A stretch of DNA of 47,048 nt from a virus, in IMG/VR virus record IMGVR_UViG_3300021091_000132, positions 1 to 47,048 of that record; one strand, 5' to 3'. The position numbers were made by a program, and so were the translations under genes. Shown piece by piece: positions 7,739 to 14,876 of this stretch. The notes under the pieces are model-generated. The model searched no databases and was not told where the DNA came from. It saw only the letters and a list, made by a program, of their open reading frames with translations. Position 1 is the stretch's first letter; each line of letters begins with the position of its first letter.

Positions 7739-8149
7739 TTATTTTGTGCGCTCTACTGCAACTGGTTGTGCTGCTGGTGGTTTTGGTATGAACCCGTTGA
7801 ATATCGTAAGACCTAAAACAAAGACTGCAAGCACACCTCCTGCTTGCCATCTAAATTTGGATATTTCTTCTAACTTTAATTCTATTTTTTCAAACTTCTT
7901 CTCTATTTCTTGATGCTCTCTATCATTATCTTCCTTCATCTCATCAATCATTTTGATGAGAAGGTCATCATTCTTCATGCTTTGCTCAATTCTTTCGTCG
8001 TGCTTTGCAAGGATTGTCGCAATGCGAGAATTGCCTTCGGAAATCTTATCGACTGCCGTTTCTAATTTAGCCAACATTTCACGAGACAAATCCTCATAAA
8101 TTCCGAGTTTAGATTCAAGCACCGCTATTTTTGAATCTGGAGAGAACAT
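7739..8149 (-). CDS. Coiled-coil protein with C-terminal membrane anchor (136 aa)
   Basis: Residues 1-95 are charged and heptad-like (KLETAVDKI, IEKKFEKIELKLEEI), predicting a long coiled coil. A single hydrophobic segment follows (about 100-118: AGGVLAVFVLGLTIFNGFI), then a short Pro/Ala tail. The layout resembles small phage proteins of the XhlA or spanin-accessory type, but I cannot assign a function. It sits in a run of small late-region genes, one nt after the stop of 8151-8351. Membrane attachment is inferred from the hydrophobic segment only. Confidence 0.7.
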   Translation of the reverse strand: MFSPDSKIAVLESKLGIYEDLSREMLAKLETAVDKISEGNSRIATILAKHDERIEQSMKNDDLLIKMIDEMKEDNDREHQEIEKKFEKIELKLEEISKFRWQAGGVLAVFVLGLTIFNGFIPKPPAAQPVAVERTK

Positions 8150-8150
8150 G

Positions 8151-8351
8151 TTACCCCTTCTTAGTTTTCCTTAAAAATTTACTATACTCTTTTGGCAATC
8201 TTCTCATAACTTTGGATCTTCCATCCATCACAGGATCATATCCAGCGACCGTTGTAGGGTCTCCCTTTGATGTATACCCACCACTCGTTCCTGGTGCATT
8301 AGCAACCATATTCTCTCGGATGATTTGAATAACCTTATCAAGTGGACTCAT
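8151..8351 (-). CDS. Small conserved-type cyanophage protein (66 aa)
   Basis: Opens MSPLDKVIQIIRENMVANAPGTSGG, a style I recall from short cyanophage proteins encoded near structural genes. It ends with a basic tail (KEYSKFLRKTKKG). There is no transmembrane segment or catalytic motif. It overlaps the end of 8338-8727 by 14 nt, supporting translational coupling. Function unknown. Confidence 0.65.
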   Translation of the reverse strand: MSPLDKVIQIIRENMVANAPGTSGGYTSKGDPTTVAGYDPVMDGRSKVMRRLPKEYSKFLRKTKKG

Positions 8352-8727
8352 CTTTATAAACCTTCCGTAGTTCTGCTAAACAATGAATGTCAACAGGAAT
8401 ATCGTGAATATAAGTTTTAGGATATTCTGGGAGTCGATTTAAAAATATAATGAATGTCTTCATTACATCCCATAAATCCCTTTCTATCTTATAAAACAGC
8501 ATTGGTGTAGCTGCTTCTCCAAAAATATTATAAAGAATTATAAAATGATTAATTAAAAGATGAGTTTTTAATTGACCATTATTTCTATATCTCTTAAGCA
8601 ATCTTTTGATATACTTAAAATGATTTAGGTCCTTATCAAAATCATCTTTTGTGACCGCTTGAGGGTTCTCATAATTCTTTATAGCAAATAATAAAAAATT
8701 ATCTTCATTCAACTCAGTAAAATTCAT
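8338..8727 (-). CDS. Conserved cyanophage hypothetical protein (129 aa)
   Basis: MNFTELNEDNFLLFAIKNY..., then a helical, basic middle (YIKRLLKRYRNNGQLKTHLLINH) and a hydrophobic stretch (FIILYNIFGEAATPMLFYKI). I recognise it as a protein widely kept in T4-like cyanophages, with no assigned role. The ending is charged (LAELRKVYKDEST). It starts 14 nt after the virion protein gene at 8742 and overlaps the next gene, so it is co-transcribed with them. Confidence 0.75.
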   Translation of the reverse strand: MNFTELNEDNFLLFAIKNYENPQAVTKDDFDKDLNHFKYIKRLLKRYRNNGQLKTHLLINHFIILYNIFGEAATPMLFYKIERDLWDVMKTFIIFLNRLPEYPKTYIHDIPVDIHCLAELRKVYKDEST

Positions 8728-8741
8728 ATTTTATCTATCTA

Positions 8742-9512
8742 TCATGCAAGTGGATTGCCATCATAGATTGGAGTATTACCAGTTGTAATACCAGACATTG
8801 CAACTAAAGTTTCTTTTTTAACTCTAAGATTGCCGTGCTGATCAACATAGGTGGTAACACCAACCCATCCAGCATGAGTTAATTCATAAGCAGTTGCTGC
8901 AGATCCTTGCATTCCACCAGCGGCAACACCATAAACACTCTTGCCATAAGTGCCACTTGATCTGGTGATATTTACAGCAGCACCAGAAGCAAGAGAACTT
9001 GCAATGGTTGAACCGAAGGAGACTGTTGTAGAAGCAATTGAAACAATTACTTTTGAAACACTACCACTTACAAAAGTATTTCCAGCGATAATTCCAGAAG
9101 TTGATGCGATTGCAACAGTTGCTACACCAACAGCAGCAGTAGCGGCAACGCTTGTTTGAACAACAACTGTAGTCTCTGCAGAGTTACTCTGAACATTATA
9201 TTGAGTATAATTGCTATCAATAACGGTATATTTTGGCAGTTCACTAATATCAAATGCCAATCCAGAGATTGCTGCACCACTTAAACCAGCAGTTGATGCA
9301 ATTGATAATGTAGTACCATTAGTAATTGAAAGAATTACAGCATCGCCAACATAAGTGCTATCAGTTCTACTACCAAATCTAATTACATCCCCAGTGGCAG
9401 CAGCACCAACTTGACCAAATGTAGTTCCCGAACCAGTAACAACACGAGTAGCGTAATTCAGAGAGACTGTTCCCCCTGAAAACTTAGCGTCATTATTTCC
9501 CCAGAGTGCCAT
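8742..9512 (-). CDS. Virion structural protein (256 aa)
   Basis: Begins MALWGNNDAKFSGGTVSLN, a hallmark start of a T4-like cyanophage virion protein family. Residues about 10-90 and 110-190 are Ser/Thr/Ala/Val-rich beta repeats (VTGSGTTFGQVG, SIASTAGLSGA, VAIASTSGIIAG). The C-terminal module (SVYGVAAGGMQG, AGWVGVTTYVDQHGNLRVKKETLV) is characteristic of the family. No catalytic motif is present. It has its own perfect late promoter (9546-9553). The exact position in the particle is not known to me. Confidence 0.85.
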   Translation of the reverse strand: MALWGNNDAKFSGGTVSLNYATRVVTGSGTTFGQVGAAATGDVIRFGSRTDSTYVGDAVILSITNGTTLSIASTAGLSGAAISGLAFDISELPKYTVIDSNYTQYNVQSNSAETTVVVQTSVAATAAVGVATVAIASTSGIIAGNTFVSGSVSKVIVSIASTTVSFGSTIASSLASGAAVNITRSSGTYGKSVYGVAAGGMQGSAATAYELTHAGWVGVTTYVDQHGNLRVKKETLVAMSGITTGNTPIYDGNPLA

Positions 9513-9545
9513 GTTGATTGCCTAAGATAACTATTTTCTATAATT

Positions 9546-9553
9546 TATTTATA
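9546..9553 (-). promoter_or_regulatory. T4-type late promoter (TATAAATA)
   Basis: A perfect TATAAATA on the minus strand, 33 nt upstream of the ATG at 9512, placed just after the terminator at 9569-9601. The leader is about 28 nt. Confidence 0.75.
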
Positions 9554-9568
9554 AAAACCTAGAGGTAG

Positions 9569-9601
9569 AAAAAAGAGAGATCGTTATTTTTGATCTCTCT
9601 T
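9569..9601 (-). terminator. Rho-independent terminator
   Basis: On the minus strand AAGAGAGATC and GATCTCTCTT form a 10-bp stem with a 9-nt loop, running into TTTTTT. The stem overlaps the last codons and stop of the 54-aa gene at 9584. Confidence 0.85.
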
Positions 9602-9748
9602 ATTTAAGACCGTCTTTAAAAAATTTGTGGTCAAATCTAATAACCCATTCTCCTTAAATTTTTTGGTTTTTGCCAACCACTCAGAGGCAGTTAACAGAAA
9701 ACCAAGAGCAAATGTAACTCCCCAGTTAGTTACAAAACACGTAATCAT
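9584..9748 (-). CDS. Small membrane protein (54 aa)
   Basis: Translated by hand: MITCFVTNWGVTFALGFLL..., a single hydrophobic segment at about residues 9-22, then a basic tail (AKTKKFKENG, LLDLTTNFLKTVLNKRDQK). Its ATG overlaps the stop of the 57-aa gene upstream as ATGA, strong evidence for a translated pair. I recall similar tiny membrane proteins in cyanophages; function unknown. The terminator hairpin overlaps its 3' end. Confidence 0.75.
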   Translation of the reverse strand: MITCFVTNWGVTFALGFLLTASEWLAKTKKFKENGLLDLTTNFLKTVLNKRDQK

Positions 9749-9918
9749 ACTTGTGATATAAAGAGTTTTTCTTTAACCAACTCATAAACAACATTATCAA
9801 TCGTGTTATCTGTGCTATCAACATACTTTTTAAGTAAGTCGAGAACAAGATTCTTAACTGCTGGATGTGTAGCAATTTGAATCAAAAGTGGTTTTACCAC
9901 TGCTACTACTGCGCCCAT
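9745..9918 (-). CDS. Small hypothetical protein (57 aa)
   Basis: MGAVVAVVKPLLIQIATHP..., followed by an amphipathic helix (KNLVLDLLKKYVDSTDNTIDN). The ATG at 9916-9918 has an excellent ribosome site (GGAGG, 5 nt spacer) and a CTAAATA late box upstream (9951-9957). The gene ends in an ATGA overlap with the 54-aa membrane protein. Together they form a two-gene late unit closed by a terminator. A holin-like or membrane-associated pair is possible but not shown. Confidence 0.8.
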   Translation of the reverse strand: MGAVVAVVKPLLIQIATHPAVKNLVLDLLKKYVDSTDNTIDNVVYELVKEKLFISQV

Positions 9919-9950
9919 GATGTCCTCCGTGTGAAGAGAGTATCCTGTCC

Positions 9951-9957
9951 TATTTAG
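9951..9957 (-). promoter_or_regulatory. Late promoter (CTAAATA)
   Basis: TTACTAAATAGG on the minus strand, 32 nt upstream of the ATG at 9918. It lies immediately beyond the stop of the 811-aa gene. Confidence 0.65.
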
Positions 9958-9960
9958 TAA

Positions 9961-12396
9961 TCAGTCTCTTGGAGAATGCATCAGGTCCTGTGCCCTCTGA
10001 GCATCAGCACGACGCTTTGCTACTTTTTGTGCAGGAGATCTTGGACCGCCAAATTCACCAGCAGCAGGTGGTTTCTTACCAGGAACTTTTTTACGTTGAC
10101 CAGCTGGAGTTCCTTCCATTCCACGTATCATTCTTTTCACATGAGTAAATGCCTTGTCATCTTTGGCACCACCAGTTTGAGTAGGTCTACCAGTCTTAGT
10201 GTTAATGCCAGTTTCCCTTTCAACTCTATTCAATTCATCAAGTTCAGTTTCTTCTCTATATGCACCCTTGCGTGTTGCTAGAATTTTTTCTAACTTTGCT
10301 TTAGCATTCAAAGTTTGCTGCTGTTCAGTATCTTTTTGTTTTGGTGATAAAGATGATTGAGGATCTACTGCTTCTGTTGCTTCAATTTTTTTAGCAATCT
10401 TATGTGCTTTTTTAATAGTGGACTTTTTCAGTGGTGGAGTATCACCAGTTGAATTCATTGCTGCTGCCGTACCAATTGCATAAGGTTCTCTTGCTTTTTC
10501 ATCTACACAATTTGGAACTTCACGACCATTCTTCATTTTTGTTCCTTTGGCAACTTTACCAGGCCAACACTTGCTCGCACCCACATTTTTACGTGCTTGT
10601 GCAAGACCTTCATCAACACAATTTGGAACTTCACGACCATTCTTCATTTTTGTTCCTTTGGCAACTTTACCAGGCCAACACTTGCTCGCACCCACATTTT
10701 TACGTGCTTGTGCAAGACCTTCATCAACACTATCACCTTCTGGTTCAAAAGAAGAATTTTGTAGATGTGCAGCTGCCTTATATGCGGGATGACCTGCTTT
10801 ATAATTTTGATATGCTTTGGTATTTCCTTTTTTATCTGCAGCAGTAACTACCATTCTGTTGTCTTCTGGTTCTTTCTTTTCACCACCATAAACTGCCTCA
10901 TCCATTTCATAAGAATTTTTAAGAACCTTATGAACATCTCTTGCAACTTTTCCAGTTGCCTTTACACCAGAAGCAACACCTTTACCAAATTCAGATGCTC
11001 CTTTTGCTGCTACCTTCACTACCTTACCAGCAGTTGCAGTTGCTGCTCTATGACGCTCCATGCCTTGCTGGTATGCTTTAACAGCACCAAGAACACCCTT
11101 TGCAATTCTATCTTTTAATGGTTTCTTAGCAGGTTGCTGCTTTTTAGCATTTGCAACGGCAGATTGTCTTTTAAGTGCTGCTGTCATTCCAGATGGTTTT
11201 GAAGCAGATGTTTTTGATTCAGCATCTCTTCTTGCCTGCTTTTCTTTGCGAAGTCTAGAAATAGCAGCAGTTTTTGCACCACCTTTAAGAGAACCTACAG
11301 ATTTGCCCGCTTTTGTTTTTGGTTCTACCCTTGCTCCACCTGCTCTTGCTTCAGTTAAATTATACTCTTCGGTTAATTCAAATACAAATTGAACAAAATC
11401 TTCAATACCAAGTTCTTCAATTAAAATATCTACTCCAGTAGAATTTAAACCTTCTTGATAAAAATACTCCGATGCAACATCAACTGCTTCCAGAATAACC
11501 TCTTCTTTAAGATCTGGATTAATGACAATTGTATTACTTACACTTTTCTCTGTAATTTTTTTAACGTCCTTATTAGTGGAGTTATTAATTACTTCACAAA
11601 GATCTTCTCTCCAATCAGAATATCCTTCTTCAATTCCTTTTTTCTTTTTCTTACCACCCATCTGGTCTTTACCAGTTGCACCAGCAATTACATCTCCTCT
11701 GGTTACTTTATCATATGGAGGATAGTTGTTTGCAAGATTACCATCATTTGCTTCTTCAACTTTCTTTTTATCTTTTAAAGCCTTCTTCATTGGTTCTTTT
11801 TTGTTGCCATCTTTATCCAAATCAAGAAAATCTGGTTTTGAACCAGACTTTTTATTTTTAGGTTTGGACTGTAGTGCAGCGGAGGTTTGCTTTCCTTGTG
11901 TGCGCTCACCTTCATAAGGAGTTCCATATGAAGTTGGAGTTACAGATTGAATCTGAGGATTCGATCTTAACTGGTGTTTTTTAGCTCTAGTTACATATCT
12001 ACGATATGGTTTTCCATATCCTTTTACTGGAGTTACTAAAACTTTTTCCTTACCTTCTGATTCATCAATATCAATTTCTTCCCTTACACCGCCACTAAAA
12101 AGCATTGCTTTTGCAGCATCCTTAACAGGAGCAGAAGCCTTAGAGTTTTGGAGTGATTGGGTGAATGCTCTCTCTAGAGGAATACCTTCTCTTCTTGCTT
12201 TATATCTTGTGTCATACGCAAGTTGTCTTGCTTGCTTTTTAATATTATCTTCCCCGCCACCACCAACAGACTTTTTATCACCGCCAGATCCACTGGAAGA
12301 TTCTGATTTCTTTCCTAATTGAGGTTTAATTTGCGCCTCCATTTCAGTCAAGTAAACTTGATAAAGATCGGTGACGATATGCTGTAAATTTGCCAT
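9961..12396 (-). CDS. Large low-complexity virion-type protein with internal tandem repeat (811 aa)
   Basis: A mosaic protein. Residues about 1-110 are a charged Gly/Ser/Lys region with KKQARQLAYDTRYKARREG and ASAPVKDAAKAMLFSGG. About 110-240 is basic (GYGKPYRRYVTRAKKH, FLDLDKDGNKKEPMKK). About 250-345 is acidic and helical (YSDWREDLCEVI, IEELGIEDFVQFVFEL). About 350-500 is Ala/Lys-rich, like the protein at 1894-3012. Next come two identical 37-aa units (VDEGLAQARKNVGASKCWPG...) and a basic Pro/Gly tail. The unit's GTKMKNGREVPNC motif is one I recall from other cyanophage virion proteins. It is probably a minor capsid or neck-associated component; no enzyme motif is seen. Confidence 0.75.
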   Translation of the reverse strand: MANLQHIVTDLYQVYLTEMEAQIKPQLGKKSESSSGSGGDKKSVGGGGEDNIKKQARQLAYDTRYKARREGIPLERAFTQSLQNSKASAPVKDAAKAMLFSGGVREEIDIDESEGKEKVLVTPVKGYGKPYRRYVTRAKKHQLRSNPQIQSVTPTSYGTPYEGERTQGKQTSAALQSKPKNKKSGSKPDFLDLDKDGNKKEPMKKALKDKKKVEEANDGNLANNYPPYDKVTRGDVIAGATGKDQMGGKKKKKGIEEGYSDWREDLCEVINNSTNKDVKKITEKSVSNTIVINPDLKEEVILEAVDVASEYFYQEGLNSTGVDILIEELGIEDFVQFVFELTEEYNLTEARAGGARVEPKTKAGKSVGSLKGGAKTAAISRLRKEKQARRDAESKTSASKPSGMTAALKRQSAVANAKKQQPAKKPLKDRIAKGVLGAVKAYQQGMERHRAATATAGKVVKVAAKGASEFGKGVASGVKATGKVARDVHKVLKNSYEMDEAVYGGEKKEPEDNRMVVTAADKKGNTKAYQNYKAGHPAYKAAAHLQNSSFEPEGDSVDEGLAQARKNVGASKCWPGKVAKGTKMKNGREVPNCVDEGLAQARKNVGASKCWPGKVAKGTKMKNGREVPNCVDEKAREPYAIGTAAAMNSTGDTPPLKKSTIKKAHKIAKKIEATEAVDPQSSLSPKQKDTEQQQTLNAKAKLEKILATRKGAYREETELDELNRVERETGINTKTGRPTQTGGAKDDKAFTHVKRMIRGMEGTPAGQRKKVPGKKPPAAGEFGGPRSPAQKVAKRRADAQRAQDLMHSPRD
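10505..10730. repeat. Perfect 111-bp direct tandem duplication within a coding sequence
   Basis: The segment starting at 10505 recurs at 10616 with no base change across the whole 111-bp unit, and a few matching bases extend to about 10730. The period is a multiple of three and adds 37 residues, including both Cys of the SKCWPGK...VPNC motif. Identical synonymous positions imply a recent duplication or active homogenisation. Confidence 0.95.
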
Positions 12397-12408
12397 TACT
12401 CTAATTAG

Positions 12409-13020
12409 TTACTGCTTATTTTTTACCTTATACTTATTTATGAAATTTCTAATTTTCTTTGTATTGGACATTCTCATAACATATTCTCTAAAGGCATCCG
12501 TTCCAACTTCTCTCTGAGTTGCAGGAACTCCAGATACTTCAGTCCATTCTTTTACATCCCGAATCCAAGACTTAAACATTTGCTCATCTTCAGTAACACA
12601 GATTAAATGATTGGTTCCTCTCCGAACAATTTTACCAATCATTCCAGTTTTTATATTCTGGACAAATGTATCTTCTCTAAAAATTTCTCCAGCAATATAC
12701 TGCTCTCTAAGTTTACGTTCTTGATCCCTATCAATAGATTCTGTGGGATTAATTTTGACAGTGTTCTTCTTCCTAAAACTTGGATTTTGTGTGGCAACTG
12801 GTCGTTGATTTGCTGCTGTTCTAACTTGAGCGGGGTCTTGACCACCAACAATTTGATTTTGATTATAAAACTTTAATCGTCCAGCAACGTTTTTAGCGAC
12901 AAATTCTCCAGTATTTTTATCATGATAACCACCATGCCCATCTGGCACAAGACCCAATCTCCTGCCATGAATAGAGGCAAGAGACTTAGACTCTTTTACA
13001 AACTGAGAGTATGTTTTCAT
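12409..13020 (-). CDS. Late-region hypothetical protein with basic ends (203 aa)
   Basis: Starts MKTYSQFVKESKSLASIHGRR. I chose this ATG because the late-type box at 13040-13047 would put the transcript start downstream of the frame's earlier ATG (13036-13038). Residues about 10-70 carry a Gly/His-rich segment (GRRLGLVPDGHGGYHDKNTGEF). Residues about 115-165 (DTFVQNIKTGMIGKIVRRG, HLICVTEDEQMFKSWIRDVKEW) resemble a small KOW/SH3-like beta barrel as seen in T4-like head proteins. The tail is basic. It lies between two presumptive structural genes; function unknown. Confidence 0.65.
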   Translation of the reverse strand: MKTYSQFVKESKSLASIHGRRLGLVPDGHGGYHDKNTGEFVAKNVAGRLKFYNQNQIVGGQDPAQVRTAANQRPVATQNPSFRKKNTVKINPTESIDRDQERKLREQYIAGEIFREDTFVQNIKTGMIGKIVRRGTNHLICVTEDEQMFKSWIRDVKEWTEVSGVPATQREVGTDAFREYVMRMSNTKKIRNFINKYKVKNKQ

Positions 13021-13039
13021 AATTGTTTTGATATACAAA

Positions 13040-13047
13040 TATTTATT
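13040..13047 (-). promoter_or_regulatory. Probable late promoter (AATAAATA)
   Basis: AATAAATA on the minus strand differs from the T4 consensus by the first base only. It is 20 nt upstream of the ATG at 13020 and 4 nt before the stop of the next gene. Confidence 0.5.
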
Positions 13048-13050
13048 AAA

Positions 13051-14133
13051 TCAAATTTCCTTGTCTCTACGTTTTGTGATGTATCCGCGAGTCCAAATAC
13101 CGCCACGCACACCATATATAGACCTTGTTTTTATCTTAATTCTACGCGATCTTTCTCCGCCACGAGCACCAAGAACTGGTTCATAATCACCTTGTAGAGA
13201 GGTAAGATTACCTTTTCTAACTGTTTTAGTAGTAAATCGTAAACTTACAATTTTACCATTAAATGTAAAGTTTGGTCTACCCTGAACAAAAAAGTCTACA
13301 CTATCATGTCCCGATGATCTAGAAAAATCTTTACCAAATACAGATTGTTTTTTTAAATTATTATCTTGAATCTCTCTCCAGACAGAAGCATAATCTTTTT
13401 TATAAGTGTCCCAGTTATCGACAACGACTTCTTTAAAATCCTCAACTTCAGAATGATTGACTATATCAGTTCCTGCACGTTCTGTTATTCCACCATACTG
13501 TTGGAAGTCTGTGGCAGTATCTCCCTTTTTATAAGATAAAAATCCTATCTCATTTCCACTATAATCCACAATTACAAAGTCGGCTTTCCTGGTTCCTATT
13601 CCACCAACAAATCCAGCAACGTTAAAATAATACTTATTTCTAATACGTAAAGTAACTGGCATATTATTGCCAAGTTCCTGGATCTTTTCATTAAGAACTT
13701 TTAAAACATCAACTTCTGTTCTATCTCTAGGAGTTCTCTTTAAACTTGGATGGTTTTTAAAAACTTCTTGAAGTAAACTGTTCCAAATAAAAGTGTTTAT
13801 AAAGTCTCTACCATTAGCATATTTAAAAAATATTCTAATGCCTTTTTCTTTCTTGCCAATTTTATAATAATTATCAATCACAATTGCTTTAAATGTTGAC
13901 CCACGTATTCGATCTTCACGAAAGGGAATATTAAGATCATTTAAAACTTCGTCAACTAGTTCAAAAGTTGATACTCGATTATCAGATCTCACTAAAATTC
14001 TGGCGTACTCTACAGAATTTTTTAAAGTAGGGAATTGGTCTTTTACAAGTTTTATTTTACCATCAGAGATTTTTTCATTTAAAAGACGATATATTGTATC
14101 TGCAGTATAATTACCAGGATTACTTTGTGCCAT
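13051..14133 (-). CDS. Late-region protein with a possible nuclease-like core (360 aa)
   Basis: I do not recognise a named family with confidence. Residues about 180-225 read RKADFVIVDYSGNEIGFLSYK then KGDTATDFQQYGGI. A D-x(n)-[strand]-SxK arrangement like this resembles restriction-endonuclease-fold sites, and I recall similar QQYGG segments in T4-like phage proteins described as HinP1I-like. The C-terminus (about 300-360) is strongly basic (RSRRIKIKTRS, RGYITKRRDKEI), fitting nucleic-acid contact. It has a CTAAATA late box. Either a virion protein or a DNA-processing enzyme; the nuclease idea is inference. Confidence 0.6.
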   Translation of the reverse strand: MAQSNPGNYTADTIYRLLNEKISDGKIKLVKDQFPTLKNSVEYARILVRSDNRVSTFELVDEVLNDLNIPFREDRIRGSTFKAIVIDNYYKIGKKEKGIRIFFKYANGRDFINTFIWNSLLQEVFKNHPSLKRTPRDRTEVDVLKVLNEKIQELGNNMPVTLRIRNKYYFNVAGFVGGIGTRKADFVIVDYSGNEIGFLSYKKGDTATDFQQYGGITERAGTDIVNHSEVEDFKEVVVDNWDTYKKDYASVWREIQDNNLKKQSVFGKDFSRSSGHDSVDFFVQGRPNFTFNGKIVSLRFTTKTVRKGNLTSLQGDYEPVLGARGGERSRRIKIKTRSIYGVRGGIWTRGYITKRRDKEI

Positions 14134-14151
14134 CTATATAATGGTTTTTTT

Positions 14152-14158
14152 TATTTAG
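14152..14158 (-). promoter_or_regulatory. Late promoter (CTAAATA) abutting the tRNA
   Basis: ATCTAAATAAAA on the minus strand, 18 nt upstream of the ATG at 14133, starting one base after the tRNA 3' end. It restarts late transcription after the tRNA gene. Confidence 0.65.
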
Positions 14159-14159
14159 A

Positions 14160-14242
14160 TACCCAGTATAGGACTTGAACCTACACACCATAAAGATAAC
14201 AGGACCTAAACCTGTCGCGTCTACCAATTCCGCCAACTGGGC
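14160..14242 (-). tRNA. tRNA-Leu (anticodon UAG)
   Basis: An 83-nt class II tRNA on the minus strand. The acceptor stem GCCCAGT pairs with ACTGGGT, with discriminator A and no encoded CCA. The D-arm is typical (TTGGCGGAATTGGTAGACGC). Anticodon stem ACAGG/CCTGT encloses TTTAGGT, giving UAG, which reads CUA. A long variable arm follows, then the T-arm GTAGG-TTCAAGT-CCTAT. tRNA-Leu(UAG) is common in T4-like cyanophages and may help translate AT-rich late genes. Confidence 0.95.
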
Positions 14243-14243
14243 A

Positions 14244-14876
14244 TTACAAAAATCCAACAGAATAATTTTTATCTGTGATATAGTCTATACACAGAACTGA
14301 TCTGCAAGATTTCATTTTATTTTCAACTCTATGTTTAGACATAGGATGAAATATGTAGAATGATTTGTTGGTAAAAGATCTTGTTTCGATCTTCCCGTCC
14401 TCATCCATTATTTGTATTATAGCATCTTCTGGGTCATTTGGGTCAATATCCAACCCCCAAATAATTCTAAGTAACTGAACACCTGGAATATAATCTTGAT
14501 CAATGTGCCAATTTAAAGATTGCCCAGGATCTAACGCATTAATAGCACAAGCATCAGTTAATCCAACTTCTAACAAAACATTTGTTAAGAATGGCATCAG
14601 TGAAGTATTAAAAAGAATAGGATTTCTTTCTGCAAAAAGAGGGGCAAGATGCCATCCAGGTTTAGAGGTATCTCTTTTATTTGCAGAAAAATAAGAGGAA
14701 TATCCAATAGGATACCCTCTATTTTGCTTTTTAATATAATTATTTTGTTGTTCAGTAAAGTCTCTAAATTCTAACTTGCTTAAATTAGATTTATATTCAT
14801 CCAAAATTTTATCATAATTATCATTTAACAAAGACAGATTTGAATGGATACTTTCATAGGACAAAAATTTACTCAT
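14244..14876 (-). CDS. Aspartyl/asparaginyl-hydroxylase-like 2OG/Fe(II) oxygenase (210 aa)
   Basis: Core motif: ALDPGQSLNWHIDQDY (HxD iron ligands, about 135-137), then a distal His in FHPMSKHRVENK and an Arg-containing strand CRSVLCIDYI. This order (HxD...H...R) fits the cupin-fold 2-oxoglutarate/iron oxygenases close to Asp/Asn beta-hydroxylases. The ATG at 14874-14876 (MSKFLSYES) is chosen; the longer frame uses TTG. It overlaps the halogenase end by 8 nt and abuts the tRNA. It is the last gene of the accessory island. Its substrate may be a sugar, lipid or peptide made by the neighbours. Confidence 0.75.
   Translation of the reverse strand: MSKFLSYESIHSNLSLLNDNYDKILDEYKSNLSKLEFRDFTEQQNNYIKKQNRGYPIGYSSYFSANKRDTSKPGWHLAPLFAERNPILFNTSLMPFLTNVLLEVGLTDACAINALDPGQSLNWHIDQDYIPGVQLLRIIWGLDIDPNDPEDAIIQIMDEDGKIETRSFTNKSFYIFHPMSKHRVENKMKSCRSVLCIDYITDKNYSVGFL

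Noticed and set aside
8731-8742. TATC triple repeat between two genes
   Set aside because: Only three units in a 14-nt gap; too short to interpret as a functional repeat.
10505-10730. Possible CRISPR array or satellite
   Set aside because: There are only two copies, directly adjacent without spacers, in frame inside a gene. No array of short repeats with unique spacers was seen anywhere in the window.
10431-10847. Plus-strand frames with internal repeats
   Set aside because: They mirror the 111-bp tandem duplication of the minus-strand 811-aa gene and have no independent support.
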